Both the position numbers and the translations under genes were made by a program. Below are positions 25,575 through 34,182 of a stretch of DNA of 64,000 nucleotides, in pieces (position 1 is the stretch's first letter; each line of letters opens with the position of its first letter). A model generated the notes under the pieces. The model made no database searches, was not told the DNA's origin, and saw nothing but the letters and a program-made list of their open reading frames with translations. This DNA is from Planctomycetota bacterium. Its GTDB lineage: Bacteria > Planctomycetota > Phycisphaerae > Phycisphaerales > UBA1924. Where the stretch lies: NCBI GenBank assembly GCA_014584315.1, contig JACTNA010000006.1:62001-126000 (forward strand), written 5' to 3'.

Positions 25575-27260
25575 TCAGCAGGTGTCGAGGCAGCGGCGGA
25601 TGCGCCGGGCGACGCTCTCGCGCCCGACGAGCGCGAGAGTCTCGCCGAGTCCCGGGCTGACGGTCGAGCCGGTGACGGCGACGCGCAGCGGCTGGGCGAG
25701 TCTGCCCATGCCCAGGGCGCGAGCCTCGCAGAACGCCTTGGCCTCGGCCTCAATCGCGTCGGGCGTGAAGTCCGCGAGCGATTCGAGCGTGGGCAGGAAG
25801 TCGCGCAGCACGGCGAGGCCGCGCGGGTCGCCCTTGCGCAGGGCTTTCTCGACGGCCTTCTCGTCGTACTGGACGCGGTCGTCGGGCACGAGCGCGAAGG
25901 CGATCGGCTCGCGGCACTGGCCCATCGTGCGGATTCGAGGCTGGACGGCGCGGGCCGCGAGCGCGAAGCGGTCGCCGAGGATCGGGGGCAGATCGGGGTC
26001 GTAGCGATCGCACCACTCGCGCCAGCGTCGCTCGAAGTCGGCGGGGTCGAGAGCGGCGATGGCGGCTTGGTTGAACGCGAGCAGCTTGTCCCGGTCGAAC
26101 TTCGCGTTCGACTTGCCGATGCGCTCGAGCGAGAAGCGCTCGGCCAGGAAGGCCATGTCGAAGCGTTCGAGGTCCGTGCCGTCGGGGTTCTTCAGGCCCG
26201 GGTTCCAGCCGAGCAGGGCGAGGTAGTTGCAGATCGTCTCGGGGAGGTAGCCGGAGCGGCGGAAGTCCTCGACGTCGATCTCGGGGAGAGTGATGTCGAG
26301 TTCGCGTGCGAGCGCAAGCAGCGAATCGGTGGGGAGCTGGCGTGTCTTGTCGGAGAGCCACTCGGAGAGATCGGTGGGAGAGAGAGATGGAATCGGAGAT
26401 GCGGGCGAGACGCCCACACCACCGGATGCGCCGGGTATGCGTTCAAGCATCACCTTACGCACGGCTTTGTCCTTGTCCCGCTTGCTCATCTTGGACCCGT
26501 CGGGGTTGAAGATCAGCGGCATGTGCGCGTAGACGGGCGTGCGGAAACCGAGGGCACGCTGGAGCGCGACGTGACGCGGCGTGTTGTTCAGGTGCTCCTG
26601 ACCGCGCAGGACATGGGTCACGCCCATCAACTCGTCGTCGACGACGACGGCGAAGTGGTAGGTGGGGAACCCGTCCGCCTTGCGCAGCACGAAGTCGTCG
26701 AGGTGCTCCTCGGTGAAGTCGATCTCGCCGAGCACGGCGTCGGTGACACGCACCGGTTCATCCGGCATCCGGAACCTCACGACGCACGGCTCGCCGGCGC
26801 GGGCGCGGCGCAGGGCCACGTCGCGGTCGTAGTCCGGTCGGCGTCGGTAGCGGAACGTCGCCTTGCGCGCGGCGGCCTCACGCCGCATGGCGTCGAGTTC
26901 CTCGCCCGTGTCGAAGGCGGGGTAGGCGAGGTCCGCTTCGATCATGCGGTCGAGATGGCGGTTGTAGATGTTGAGCCGCCGGGCCTGGAAGAAGGGGCCG
27001 ACGTGCCGGGGGTCGCCGCCGCAGGGCGGGAACGCCGGCCCCTCATCCCAGTGGATGCCCAGCCAAGCGAGGTCTTCGAGAATGCCTCGGGCGGCGTCCT
27101 CGGATGAGCGTTTCTGGTCGGTGTCTTCGATGCGGAGGAGGAACCGCCCCCCGTGCCTCCGGGCGAAGGCCCAGCAGAAGAGGGCGGTGCGCGCCCCGCC
27201 GACGTGGAGGTGGCCGGTCGGCGAGGGGGCGAAGCGTGTGACGACGGGGACAGATGGCAT
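25575..27260 (-). CDS. gltX: Glutamate--tRNA ligase
   Basis: 561 residues, longer than typical bacterial GluRS (about 470-500). The class I signatures are FAPSPTGHLHVGG (HIGH-like) and SKMSKRDKDKA (KMSKS-like). VLRGQEHLNNTPRHV and RFRMPDEPVRVTD are typical family segments. After KMSKR there is an insertion of about 40 residues (rich in Ser, Pro and Gly) before the helical anticodon-binding domain. The ATG at 27260 was chosen; the codon at 27269 would be TTG. TAGCCT lies 8 bases upstream. Convergent with metK. Confidence 0.93.
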   Translation of the reverse strand: MPSVPVVTRFAPSPTGHLHVGGARTALFCWAFARRHGGRFLLRIEDTDQKRSSEDAARGILEDLAWLGIHWDEGPAFPPCGGDPRHVGPFFQARRLNIYNRHLDRMIEADLAYPAFDTGEELDAMRREAAARKATFRYRRRPDYDRDVALRRARAGEPCVVRFRMPDEPVRVTDAVLGEIDFTEEHLDDFVLRKADGFPTYHFAVVVDDELMGVTHVLRGQEHLNNTPRHVALQRALGFRTPVYAHMPLIFNPDGSKMSKRDKDKAVRKVMLERIPGASGGVGVSPASPIPSLSPTDLSEWLSDKTRQLPTDSLLALARELDITLPEIDVEDFRRSGYLPETICNYLALLGWNPGLKNPDGTDLERFDMAFLAERFSLERIGKSNAKFDRDKLLAFNQAAIAALDPADFERRWREWCDRYDPDLPPILGDRFALAARAVQPRIRTMGQCREPIAFALVPDDRVQYDEKAVEKALRKGDPRGLAVLRDFLPTLESLADFTPDAIEAEAKAFCEARALGMGRLAQPLRVAVTGSTVSPGLGETLALVGRESVARRIRRCLDTC

Positions 27261-27268
27261 TGGAGGCA

Positions 27269-27274
27269 AGGCTA
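27269..27274 (-). promoter_or_regulatory. -10 box of gltX (leaderless type)
   Basis: Minus-strand TAGCCT ends 8 bases before the ATG at 27260. Confidence 0.4.
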
Positions 27275-27469
27275 GGGTGGGAGTACCCGTGTTTTTCCTC
27301 TTGTGGCGTGGCGGGGGTCGGATTCGCTAGACTGGCAGGCTGGGAGGCGAATCGTCGGCGTGGGGCTGACGGAGCGCCTTGGTGGAGTTCATTCCGCGGC
27401 ATCGCCCGCGAGCGCGGGTGCTGTCGCGTCCATAGTCCCCGGGAGACGGGGCGAGGAGGCGTCACTCCG

Positions 27470-29524
27470 ATGGCTGTACGTAACGCTGCCGACATCCGGA
27501 ACGTGTGTCTCGTTGGTCACGGGGGGTGCGGGAAGACGCTGCTCACCGAGCGGCTGCTCTTTACCGCCGGCGCCCTGACCCGGATGGGCAGCGTTGAGGA
27601 CGGCTCCACGGCAAGCGACTGGACCGACGACGAGAAGAAGCACAAGCACTCCCTCCGGCCGACCGTGCTCCACTTCGACCACGAGGGGCACACCGTCAAT
27701 CTGATCGACACGCCGGGCACACTGGACTTTCTCGGGCACGCGATCGCCTCGCTTCCCGCGGCCGAGACGGTGGTGGTGGTGATCGACGCTCACAAGGGGG
27801 TCGAGACGGCGACACGGCGGCTGATGACGGTCGCGCGCGAGCGCAACCTGCCGCGCATGATCGTCGTGAACAAGATCGACGAAACGCAGGCCGACCTCGG
27901 GGCGTTGACGGATCGCATCCGCGAGGTCTTCGGCGGCGAGTGCGTGCCGATCAACCTGCCGGCCGACGGGCGAGCGTCGGTCATCAACGTGTTCGAAGAC
28001 GATCATCCCGATGGAAAACCCGAGTTCTCCGGGCTGGACGAGGCGCACACGCGGATCGTGGAGCAGGTCGTCGAGGTCGATGAGGACCTGATGGCCGAGT
28101 ACCTGGACAAGGGAGCGGACGGGCTAGACAAGGAGCGGATCTCGGCCGCGTTCAAGCAGGCGCTGCGCGAGGGCCACCTCGTCCCCATCTGCTACGCCAG
28201 CGCGAAGAGCGGCGCCGGCGCGAAGGAGCTGCTGCACGTGTTCGCGTCGCTGCTGCCCAGCCCGCTGGAGGGCAACCCGCGTCCGTTCTCGACGCCCGAC
28301 GGCACGGAGGTGCGCCCCGAGCCGGACCCCGAGAAGCCGCTGATCGCGCACGTGTTCACGGTCGCGAGCGATCCCTTCGTCGGTCGCCTGGGCTTCTTCA
28401 AGGTGCACCAGGGCACGATCAAGCCGAAGTCCGAGTTGTTCATCGACGACGGCCGCCGGTCGGTGCGCATCGGGCACCTGCTGCGCCCGCAGGGCAAGGA
28501 CAACCAGGAGGTGGAGGCGCTCGGCCCCGGCGAGATCGGCATCGTGGCGAAGGTGGAGGAGGTGCAGTTCAACTGCGTGCTGCACGCGGGCCAGTACGCC
28601 GAGGGCCTGCGGCTGCGTCCGCTGCCGCTGCCCAAGCCCATGTACGGCCTGGCGGTGACGCTGAAGAACCACAAGGACGAGACGAAGTTCGGGCCCGCGG
28701 TGGCCAAGCTCGAGGCCGAGGACCCGTGCTTCAAGGTCGAGCGCGTCGCCGCGACGAAGCAGACGGTGATGCGCGGGCTGGGCGAACTGCACCTGCGCGT
28801 CGTGCTGGAGAAACTGAAGAGCCAGTACAACATCGAACTGGAGACGGCGACGCCGAAGGTCGCGTACAAGGAGACGATCAGCGCGAAGGCGGACGGCCAC
28901 CACCGGCACAAGAAGCAGACGGGCGGGGCGGGCCAGTTCGGCGAGGTGTACCTCCGCGTCGAGCCGCTCCCGCAGGACCACGCCGAGGGCTTCGAGTTCG
29001 TGAACGCGACCGTCGGCGGCAGCATCCCCCGCCAGTTCATGCCCGCCATCGAGAAGGGCGTGCGCAGGGTGCTGGACGACGGCGCGATCGCCGGCTATCC
29101 CATGACCGGCATCAAGGTCGAGGTATACGACGGGAAGTACCACGCGGTGGACTCGAAGGAAGTCGCGTTCATCACCGCCGGCAAGCGGGCGTTCATCGAC
29201 GCCGTCCAGAAGGCGAAGCCCGCCCTGCTCGAGCCGTTCGTCGAACTGGAAGTGACCGCCCCCAGCCAGTACATGGGCGACCTGACGGGCGACCTCTCGA
29301 CCAAGCGGGGCCGCGTCGTCGATACGGGCATGATCGGCTCGGACGTGTGCGTCATCCGCGCCATCGTGCCGCTGAGCGAACTCCAGAACTACTCCAACGA
29401 GCTCAAGAGCATCACCGGCGGGGCCGGGTCGTACACCATGGACTACTCGCACGATGAGCAGACCCCGCCGCACGTCATGCAGGAAGTCGTCGCGGCCTAC
29501 AAGCCGCACGCGGAAGAGGATTGA
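27470..29524 (+). CDS. Elongation factor G-like GTPase (EF-G2 type paralogue)
   Basis: 684 residues with the full EF-G domain set. The G1 motif is GHGGCGKT (residues 16-23), where translocating EF-G1 has AHIDAGKT. G3 is DTPGTLDF and G4 NKID. The switch region SVEDGSTASDWTDDEKKHKHS is the form seen in the divergent EF-G2 group. Domain IV retains KKQTGGAGQFGEVYLRVEP. Canonical EF-G is probably elsewhere, next to rpsG/tuf, which are absent here. The function of EF-G2 proteins varies and is poorly known. GAGGAGG precedes the ATG. TAGACT at 27328-27333 could be the -10, giving a leader of about 130 bases. Confidence 0.85.
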   Translation: MAVRNAADIRNVCLVGHGGCGKTLLTERLLFTAGALTRMGSVEDGSTASDWTDDEKKHKHSLRPTVLHFDHEGHTVNLIDTPGTLDFLGHAIASLPAAETVVVVIDAHKGVETATRRLMTVARERNLPRMIVVNKIDETQADLGALTDRIREVFGGECVPINLPADGRASVINVFEDDHPDGKPEFSGLDEAHTRIVEQVVEVDEDLMAEYLDKGADGLDKERISAAFKQALREGHLVPICYASAKSGAGAKELLHVFASLLPSPLEGNPRPFSTPDGTEVRPEPDPEKPLIAHVFTVASDPFVGRLGFFKVHQGTIKPKSELFIDDGRRSVRIGHLLRPQGKDNQEVEALGPGEIGIVAKVEEVQFNCVLHAGQYAEGLRLRPLPLPKPMYGLAVTLKNHKDETKFGPAVAKLEAEDPCFKVERVAATKQTVMRGLGELHLRVVLEKLKSQYNIELETATPKVAYKETISAKADGHHRHKKQTGGAGQFGEVYLRVEPLPQDHAEGFEFVNATVGGSIPRQFMPAIEKGVRRVLDDGAIAGYPMTGIKVEVYDGKYHAVDSKEVAFITAGKRAFIDAVQKAKPALLEPFVELEVTAPSQYMGDLTGDLSTKRGRVVDTGMIGSDVCVIRAIVPLSELQNYSNELKSITGGAGSYTMDYSHDEQTPPHVMQEVVAAYKPHAEED

Positions 29525-29605
29525 ACGACGACGGGGCCTGGAGAGGCTCCGCCCCAGAGGCAGCAGGGGTCGCAAGCCCCGGCACGGCGAAGTGGAGGTG
29601 GCGGC

Positions 29606-30181
29606 ATGAGCGCTCGTGGCATGAATCCGGCGGTCGTGGTGGTGGCCCTGCTGCTCGCGGCTGGTCTCATCACCGTCTTCGTCATCAAGGGGGGAGGCCC
29701 CAAGCAGGCGACCGGCGGGTCGTCCTCTCTCCCGAGCATCGAGCGGCCCGGCGTCCAACCCACGCCAAGCCCCCTCGCGCTCGAAACTCAGGACCAGTCC
29801 CAGCCCGAGTCCGTCGAGACCGAGCCGGAGCCGCCCGTACCCGTCGTCGTCGAGGTCGCCACCGTGCTTCCCGCCCTGATCGCGGCCGCGGCCGATGGGG
29901 ACGCAGACCGTGTCCGCGCCCTGCTGGAGGGTGGCGAGGCGGTCGATCAGCGGGACGACAACGGTCGGACGGCCTTGATCGCGGCCGCGGCGGGCGGGCA
30001 CATGGAAACGGTGTTCGCCCTCCTGGACGCGGGGGCGGACCCGCTGGCCAAGGACGACCGAGGCCTCTCCGCCCGGGACCACGCTATCGCCAGGGCCGAC
30101 GACAACGGACTCAGGCTGGCGAAGGTGCTCGAAGGGGCGATCGCGGCGGTGGTAGGGGCTGCGACGGACCAGACCAAGTAA
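29606..30181 (+). CDS. Membrane-anchored ankyrin-repeat protein
   Basis: 191 residues. An N-terminal membrane anchor (VVVVALLLAAGLITVFVIKG, residues 9-28) is followed by a low-complexity Pro/Glu/Ser linker (30-80). Two ankyrin repeats begin at about 85 (ALIAAAADGDADRVRALLEGG and DNGRTALIAAAAGGHMETVFALLDAGADP) with a partial third. The domain would lie outside the inner membrane and bind a protein partner. GGAGG lies 6 bases before the ATG, and the gene is 81 bases after the EF-G paralogue on the same strand. Confidence 0.75.
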   Translation: MSARGMNPAVVVVALLLAAGLITVFVIKGGGPKQATGGSSSLPSIERPGVQPTPSPLALETQDQSQPESVETEPEPPVPVVVEVATVLPALIAAAADGDADRVRALLEGGEAVDQRDDNGRTALIAAAAGGHMETVFALLDAGADPLAKDDRGLSARDHAIARADDNGLRLAKVLEGAIAAVVGAATDQTK

Positions 30182-30230
30182 CCGACCCCGGATAGCCAAA
30201 ACCGGACGTGGACAGGCCCGCGAGCCGAGG

Positions 30231-30236
30231 TAGAGT
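30231..30236 (+). promoter_or_regulatory. -10 box of the 30242 gene (leaderless type)
   Basis: TAGAGT ends 5 bases before the ATG at 30242. Confidence 0.4.
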
Positions 30237-30241
30237 TTCGC

Positions 30242-30550
30242 ATGGATCAGGTCGGGCCGATCAGCGTGCCTGCGGAGGTCTTCCGGGCCTACGGCTCGGG
30301 AGGCCGCCCGGTCGCGCCCGATCGGTCGCTCGACGTTCGGGCGATGCGGGCGGTCGACTCATTCGAGCCGACGGCTCGCACGTCGGCGGCTACCCGCCTC
30401 GTCGCCGCGGCGGTGCCGGGCGGCGTGGAGTTCGCGGCGCGACCGAGCGGCGGCGCTCCCGCGGCGTTGCCGATGTACCACCACCCGGCCGACCGGAACA
30501 CGGCGGCCACGGGAGTTTCGCTCGGCCGCATGCTCGACGCGCTGGGCTAG
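30242..30550 (+). CDS. Small protein of unknown function
   Basis: 102 residues, Ala/Gly/Pro-rich, not recognised. It has no signal peptide or membrane helix. A stretch LVAAAVPGGVEFAARPSG and a C-terminal YHHPADRNTAATGVSLGRMLDALG are its only distinctive parts. Support as a gene comes from its own -10-like box and the clean spacing between neighbours. It ends 31 bases before the aminotransferase start. Confidence 0.5.
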   Translation: MDQVGPISVPAEVFRAYGSGGRPVAPDRSLDVRAMRAVDSFEPTARTSAATRLVAAAVPGGVEFAARPSGGAPAALPMYHHPADRNTAATGVSLGRMLDALG

Positions 30551-30569
30551 TCGCGTCGGGTTGCCCTGC

Positions 30570-30575
30570 TATCGT
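30570..30575 (+). promoter_or_regulatory. -10 box of the aminotransferase gene (leaderless type)
   Basis: TATCGT ends 6 bases before the GTG at 30582. Confidence 0.45.
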
Positions 30576-30581
30576 GCGTCC

Positions 30582-31829
30582 GTGCCCATCACGCCATCCG
30601 TCCATCGCCGTTCGGCTTCGCTCCCTGCTCCGTCGGCGCACGCGAAGCACTGGATGCTCGACCCGGATGTCGTCTTCCTGAACCACGGTTCGTACGGCGC
30701 GTGCCCCGTCCCGGTGCTGGAAGCCCAGCGACGGTACCGCGACATGATGGAGCGCGAGCCGGTGCGGTTCTTCATGCTCGAACAGGAGGGGCTGATGGAT
30801 CGGGCGCGCGAGGCAGTCTCGTCGCTCGTCAACTGCGACGCTGAAGGGATCGGCTTCGCGCCGAACGTCACGCAGGCCGTCGCCTCGGTGATCGAACTCT
30901 CCGGGCTGGGCGAGGGCGACGAAGCGCTCGCCAACGACCACGAGTACTCCGCGTGCCTGAGCACCTTTCAGCGGTACGCGCGGCGCACCGGCGCGAGGCT
31001 CGTCAAGGCGACCGTGCCATTCCCATCGACGGGCGAGGACCAGGTCTTCGACGCGATTATGTCCCGAGTGACCGACCGCACCCGCCTCGCCCTCATCAGC
31101 CACATCACCAGTCCGACGGCGATGGTCTTCCCGGTCGGGCGGCTGACGGCCGCGCTCAAGGCCCGCGGCGTCGAAGTGCTCATCGACGGCGCGCACGCGC
31201 CGGGGCAGGTGCCGGTCGATATCGGCGCGATCAGGCCGACCTACTACACCGCCAACCTGCACAAGTGGCCCTCGTGCCCGAAGGGGACCGCCTTCCTGTG
31301 GGTCGCGCCCGAACGGCGCGAGGGCTTCGAGCCGCTCGCGCTCTCATCGCGCGCCCACCTGACCCGCCCCGATCGGGACCGATTCCGCTGCCTCTTCGAC
31401 TATGTCGGCACGGATGACTACACGGGCTTCGCCGCCGTTCCCGACGCGATGCGGTTCATGGCTTCGCTGGAGGGGAGTTGGGATGCGCTCATGGCACGCA
31501 ATCACGGGCTGGCGGTCGCGGGTCGGCGCGTGCTGTGCGATGCGCTCGGCACCGAGCCGGCCGTGCCCGAGCCGATGCTCGGCGCGATGGCGACGGTCGT
31601 CGTTCCCGGCGTCGGCCTGCCGTCGGGCGGCACCGCGCCGGGCCGCTACGAGGACCCGCTGCAGGAGCGGCTGGTCGAGCGACACGGGGTTCAGGTCCCT
31701 GTCTGGAGCCTCCCCTCGGCCGGACTTCGCCTGCTGCGCATCAGTGCGCAGGCCTACAACTCGATCGAGCAGTACGAGTACCTTGCCGGAGCGCTGAAGC
31801 AGGAACTCGCGGCCGAACGGTCGGCGTGA
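30582..31829 (+). CDS. Class V aminotransferase (isopenicillin N epimerase-like)
   Basis: 415 residues, PLP-dependent fold type I. WMLDPDVVFLNHGSYGACP at the N-terminus and REPVRFFMLEQEG are typical of the isopenicillin N epimerase / CefD-like group. IDGAHAPGQVPVDI contains the PLP-ring Asp and His, and TANLHKWPSCPKGTAFL the Schiff-base Lys. The true reaction may be a cysteine desulfurase-like or epimerase reaction. No beta-lactam genes are near, so an antibiotic role is not implied. The GTG at 30582 was chosen over an upstream TTG because of the -10 box. Confidence 0.85.
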   Translation: MPITPSVHRRSASLPAPSAHAKHWMLDPDVVFLNHGSYGACPVPVLEAQRRYRDMMEREPVRFFMLEQEGLMDRAREAVSSLVNCDAEGIGFAPNVTQAVASVIELSGLGEGDEALANDHEYSACLSTFQRYARRTGARLVKATVPFPSTGEDQVFDAIMSRVTDRTRLALISHITSPTAMVFPVGRLTAALKARGVEVLIDGAHAPGQVPVDIGAIRPTYYTANLHKWPSCPKGTAFLWVAPERREGFEPLALSSRAHLTRPDRDRFRCLFDYVGTDDYTGFAAVPDAMRFMASLEGSWDALMARNHGLAVAGRRVLCDALGTEPAVPEPMLGAMATVVVPGVGLPSGGTAPGRYEDPLQERLVERHGVQVPVWSLPSAGLRLLRISAQAYNSIEQYEYLAGALKQELAAERSA

Positions 31830-31833
31830 CGAA

Positions 31834-34140
31834 TCACGCGCGTCCACGCCCCGCGCCGGACCATCGCGCGAGCCGGCCCGTCACCAGGCGGGTGGGCGTG
31901 CGCCAGGCGAGCGCCATGATCGAGCCACCCAGGACGAGCATGACGACCGTGAGCAGGACCTGCACGAAGCGCGGGTCGTCGAGGTGGTCCTCCGCGCGGC
32001 CGAACGCGCGCGCGTAGCACAAGGCGAGGTAGACCAGGCCGGTGGCGAGGAACGGCTTCCACTGCCGGGGCACGCTGGCGACGATGAATCCGATCGAAGC
32101 CGCGGCGAGACCGATCAGCCACGGCAGCCACACGCCGAACCCGTCGTAGTACTCGAGCGCGAGCAGCCCGCCGAGCAAGTGCGTGGGGATCGCCCAGCGC
32201 AGCAGGTTGCTCAGGCGGATGCGCAGCGGGGAGCGATTCCGGTCGAGCATGATGGAGATGACGGAGAGGACCGCGCCGTTGACGATGAACGCCAGAGCCT
32301 GCCACTCGGCCGGCGCGTCCCAGTCTTCCGGGTCCATGGCGACGAAGAAGAACCGTTCGGGCGCGTTCCGGGCCGCGACGCCCAGGCCGATGCCGGCGAG
32401 CAGGATCGCGCCGGTGAGCACGGGCCAGGCGTCGCGACGCTTCTGGTTGGAGACGCCGAGTGCTCGGCCGAGGGACTCTTCCCGGCGGTTCAGCGCCAGC
32501 CCGATCGGGAGCATCGGGATCGTGAGCAGCGCCATCCATGCGCCGAGCTCAGCGTTGACACCGCGTTCATACGCCTCGTACCGTCCCAGGCAGAGCCATG
32601 CCGACGCCCAGGCCGCGGATGCGGCGATGACGCCCAGCAGCACGAACGCGCTCGACGCGGTCACGAAGCGCAGCACGACCACAGCAGTCAGCCATGCGGC
32701 CGAGATGACGAGCAGTTGGCGATTGAGCAGGCCCGGTTCGCCGAACGGCTCGGCATCACCCATGCCCAGCCCGTCCGGACCCGCCAGCCAACCCGTTTCG
32801 CGAAAGGTCACCGATATCGCGGCCGGCAGGACGAGCGCGGCCGTGAAGAGGTAGCCCAGCGCGACGCGCCGTTGCTCCGTCCGCTGCAGCGCCGCTCCGG
32901 CGCCGCCAACGAGCGCCAGCGTGAGCCAGGGCATAGCGATCCGAACGGAAGGGGCCAGTTGGTCCCAGGACTCGTACAGCCCGACCGTCATCGCCAGCAC
33001 CACGAACCAGCCGCCGAGGTAGAGGGCGACCTGTGAGAACGTGAGCCGTCGGCTGTCGAGGATCCAGGGCGATTCCGGGCGGGCCGCCGCGTGCAGCCGG
33101 AAGATCAGGTCGTCGGACTCAGGCCCGGAGATCATGCCGAGCCTTCGCCACTCTTCGGCGCGTTCCACCGCCTGCCGGACCTGCTCGGTGAATCTCGATT
33201 CGAGGAAACTGGGCCGCGCCGCCACAGTCTCGCCCGCGAGGAACCGGCGCAGATCGGCGTGCAACTGGCCGGCGTCGGCGTAGCGTCGCGCCGCCTCGCG
33301 CTCCAGCGCGACCAGGCAGATGCGCTGGATCGCTTCCGGCGTCTCCGGGGCGATCTCCTGCGGCAGCGGGGGGTGCTCCGTCTCGGCCATACGCCGGACT
33401 TCCTCGGCGGTCGCACCTCGGAACGGGGGACGCCCCGTGAGCAACTCGAACAGCATCACGCCCAGCGAGTAGACGTCGGAGTTCGGTGCGGGGCGCCCGG
33501 GGCCCCACCGCTCGGGCGCGGCGTACCCCGGCGTGCCCCCGCCCGGCGAGGTCCGGTCCTGCCCCTCCTCGTGCGAAGCGGCAAGCCCGAAGTCAACGAT
33601 GAACGGCTCGCCGCGCTCGTCCACCAGCACGTTCGTCGGCTTGAGGTCGCCGTGGACCAACCCGGCGGCGTGGAGCGACGACACGGCATCGACGACCTTC
33701 GTGAAGACCGTCAGCCTCGCGCGAAGGTCGAGTTCACGAGTGTGAGTCCGAAGGTCCGTCCCCGTGATCCAGTCCATCACGATGAACGGCGTCGGCGCGT
33801 CGAGGACCACCTCGTGGACGCGGCAGACGTTCGGGTGCCGCAGCCCCGCCATGGCGCGGGCTTCGGTGATGACGAGCCGGCGCGAGGCCTCGTCGCGCCC
33901 CGCGGCATGGAGCAGTTTGATCGCGACCCGCCGGCCCAGCACACGGTCGCTCGCGGCGAAGACGCGCCCCATGCCCCCGGCGCCGGCGAGCCGTTCGAGG
34001 CGGTACCGGTCGCCGACAAGGGCCTGCGCGCTCTCGATCGAGTCGATCGAGTCCGCGAACGATCGCGCCGGGTCGCCGGGGGTTGTGGCGGTCGGCGCCT
34101 CGGGATCGTGCGACGGTTGGCGGGGATGCTTCTCGGCCAT
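31834..34140 (-). CDS. Membrane-bound Ser/Thr protein kinase
   Basis: 768 residues. Residues about 45-310 are a Hanks-type kinase: AGAGGMGRVF glycine loop, VAIK with K75, catalytic loop VHGDLKPTN with D165, and DFG at D183. The HRD arginine is replaced by Gly, making it a non-RD kinase that is less likely to need activation-loop phosphorylation. After a linker, about 370-750 hold some 12 hydrophobic helices resembling a membrane-protein domain rather than the usual PASTA or sensor domain. The start has TACGCT 8 bases upstream and no Shine-Dalgarno. Substrates unknown; no phosphatase is adjacent. Confidence 0.88.
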   Translation of the reverse strand: MAEKHPRQPSHDPEAPTATTPGDPARSFADSIDSIESAQALVGDRYRLERLAGAGGMGRVFAASDRVLGRRVAIKLLHAAGRDEASRRLVITEARAMAGLRHPNVCRVHEVVLDAPTPFIVMDWITGTDLRTHTRELDLRARLTVFTKVVDAVSSLHAAGLVHGDLKPTNVLVDERGEPFIVDFGLAASHEEGQDRTSPGGGTPGYAAPERWGPGRPAPNSDVYSLGVMLFELLTGRPPFRGATAEEVRRMAETEHPPLPQEIAPETPEAIQRICLVALEREAARRYADAGQLHADLRRFLAGETVAARPSFLESRFTEQVRQAVERAEEWRRLGMISGPESDDLIFRLHAAARPESPWILDSRRLTFSQVALYLGGWFVVLAMTVGLYESWDQLAPSVRIAMPWLTLALVGGAGAALQRTEQRRVALGYLFTAALVLPAAISVTFRETGWLAGPDGLGMGDAEPFGEPGLLNRQLLVISAAWLTAVVVLRFVTASSAFVLLGVIAASAAWASAWLCLGRYEAYERGVNAELGAWMALLTIPMLPIGLALNRREESLGRALGVSNQKRRDAWPVLTGAILLAGIGLGVAARNAPERFFFVAMDPEDWDAPAEWQALAFIVNGAVLSVISIMLDRNRSPLRIRLSNLLRWAIPTHLLGGLLALEYYDGFGVWLPWLIGLAAASIGFIVASVPRQWKPFLATGLVYLALCYARAFGRAEDHLDDPRFVQVLLTVVMLVLGGSIMALAWRTPTRLVTGRLARWSGAGRGRA

Positions 34141-34148
34141 CGCCGTTC

Positions 34149-34154
34149 AGCGTA
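34149..34154 (-). promoter_or_regulatory. -10 box of the kinase gene (leaderless type)
   Basis: Minus-strand TACGCT ends 8 bases before the ATG at 34140. Confidence 0.45.
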
Positions 34155-34182
34155 TCCGACTCGGATGTGGCGTGTCGCCGCG

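Noticed and set aside
28124..30199. Minus-strand open frame opposite the EF-G paralogue and ankyrin gene
   Set aside because: Antisense to two well-supported genes; His/Arg-rich low-complexity translation.
30582..31829. Beta-lactam biosynthesis gene
   Set aside because: The isopenicillin N epimerase-like family is broad; no synthetase or expandase genes are near.
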